NCBI GenBank assembly: GCA_019055375.1
Contig: JAHQIW010000028.1
Coordinates: 1 to 64,000, forward strand
Origin: Parelaphostrongylus tenuis
Lineage: Eukaryota > Nematoda > Chromadorea > Rhabditida > Metastrongylidae
DNA: 64,000 nt
Direction of reading: 5' to 3'
The notes beneath the pieces were generated by a model. It did not search any database, was not told where the DNA came from, and was given only the letters and a program-made list of their open reading frames with translations. Shown here one piece after another: positions 63,270 to 64,000 of the stretch; position 1 is the first letter of the stretch, and the number at the start of each line of letters is the position of its first letter. A program made the translations under genes and the position numbers.

Positions 63270-63600
63270 TCTAAGTGCGAAACAATCTTCTTTTCGCTCT
63301 AACAGAGCTCCATGAAAGCTTTTACAAAACGAATCTCAGCATCAAAATTGTCAAGATTTGGGATATCGAATAACTAACAATAATTTAGCGAAAAGCTACC
63401 CACAGAAGCCGAACAAATAAAGCAAGCCGAGTGTAAACAAAATATTATTTTCACTGCTACAACGCAATAGAAGCTTTTATATACCAAAAACATTACTGAA
63501 GTCGCCCAGATTTGAGCCTTCGAATAATTAATTAAGGTCCGAGAAAAACATCCTCTCCAACGAAGAAGGCCTCAGGAAAATCGTGTACCTAAATGGATAC
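63270..63600 (+). repeat. Satellite-like dispersed repeat, two plus monomers
   Basis: The keys caagatttgggatatcgaat (63352) and ccagatttgagccttcgaat (63510), with tcactgctacaacgcaatag between them, are the same variant as at 34080. Confidence 0.55.
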
Positions 63601-64000
63601 ATTCCGTCACGAAAGCGAAAGGGTAAGTAGCAATAATTCAAATACAGTACTAGGAGTCATATCAAAACAACTTCAAACCTTTTTCTTTTACTTCCTCAGA
63701 TCATTAAAAACAATTCTAAACGAATGCATAAAGTCTTTAGAGCAGCTTTGATGATCGTACCGCACACCAATGAACTACCCTTACTAAAATCTGCCTTAAA
63801 CAATGAGATAAATTTGATGCAATAACTGCAGCAAATACAACAGCACATTCACGTTAGACCTATTTAAAAACGAAACCTGAACTACTACAGCTAACGATTG
63901 ACTTGACGGAATTAGTAAGCATTCAAGTCAATCCTTCCAAGAGTGCTTAGAATCGCTCCATAGATGCGATGAATTACCCATTTTCCACGCAGTCACTTGA

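Overview
The window looks like a stretch of chromosome from a parasitic nematode, most likely a strongylid such as a hookworm. Coding exons are short. Introns are either 50-80 bp or several kilobases long, and splice acceptors are of the TTTCAG/TTTTAG type. The sequence is full of decayed RTE-type LINE fragments, mariner remnants and tRNA-derived SINEs. The species assignment is inference. No prokaryotic, phage, CRISPR or rRNA feature is present.

Two genes can be read with confidence. On the + strand (28223-42592) a 14-exon organic anion transporter (OATP/SLCO family, 667 residues as modelled) has the WxGAWW signature, the Kazal-like extracellular cysteine module and the final transmembrane region. 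All splice phases agree. On the - strand (60196-45972) a TSC22-domain gene (orthologue of Drosophila bunched and mammalian TSC22D) has a GRWKCRDY box, an alanine/serine-rich linker, the TSC box and a leucine zipper. It is modelled as 11 exons and 315 residues; the four exons around the zipper are certain and the 5' exons less so. Between them, convergent to the transporter, lie four phase-compatible exons (45484-43462, -) of a gene I do not recognise.

The left 28 kb is gene-poor. It holds isolated exon-like segments (2084-2297, 4323-4473, 7447-7616, 9181-9332, 10544-10781, 18172-18302), none of which joins into a complete gene, plus RTE fragments (3300-3690, 14640-14770, 23798-25000), a mariner remnant (25270-25880), a satellite-like dispersed repeat and a foldback element. 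At the right end there is a decayed + strand coding region (60369-61349) divergent from the TSC22 gene, a palindromic transposon copy (61972-62531) and a coding-like exon with one membrane segment (62709-62871).

The most unusual material is repetitive. (1) A foldback element occurs in three copies, and both inverted arms carry the same start of a mariner-type transposase helix-turn-helix. (2) A tRNA-derived SINE family occurs in six copies, five of them in introns; one ends just upstream of a transporter splice acceptor. (3) A second tRNA-like family includes an inverted pair around an AT microsatellite. (4) A 150-190 bp satellite-like monomer repeatedly occurs as minus-oriented copies followed by plus-oriented copies. 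(5) A mariner has been internally deleted to 540 bp with intact inverted ends. All assignments come from reading the sequence; no database search was possible.
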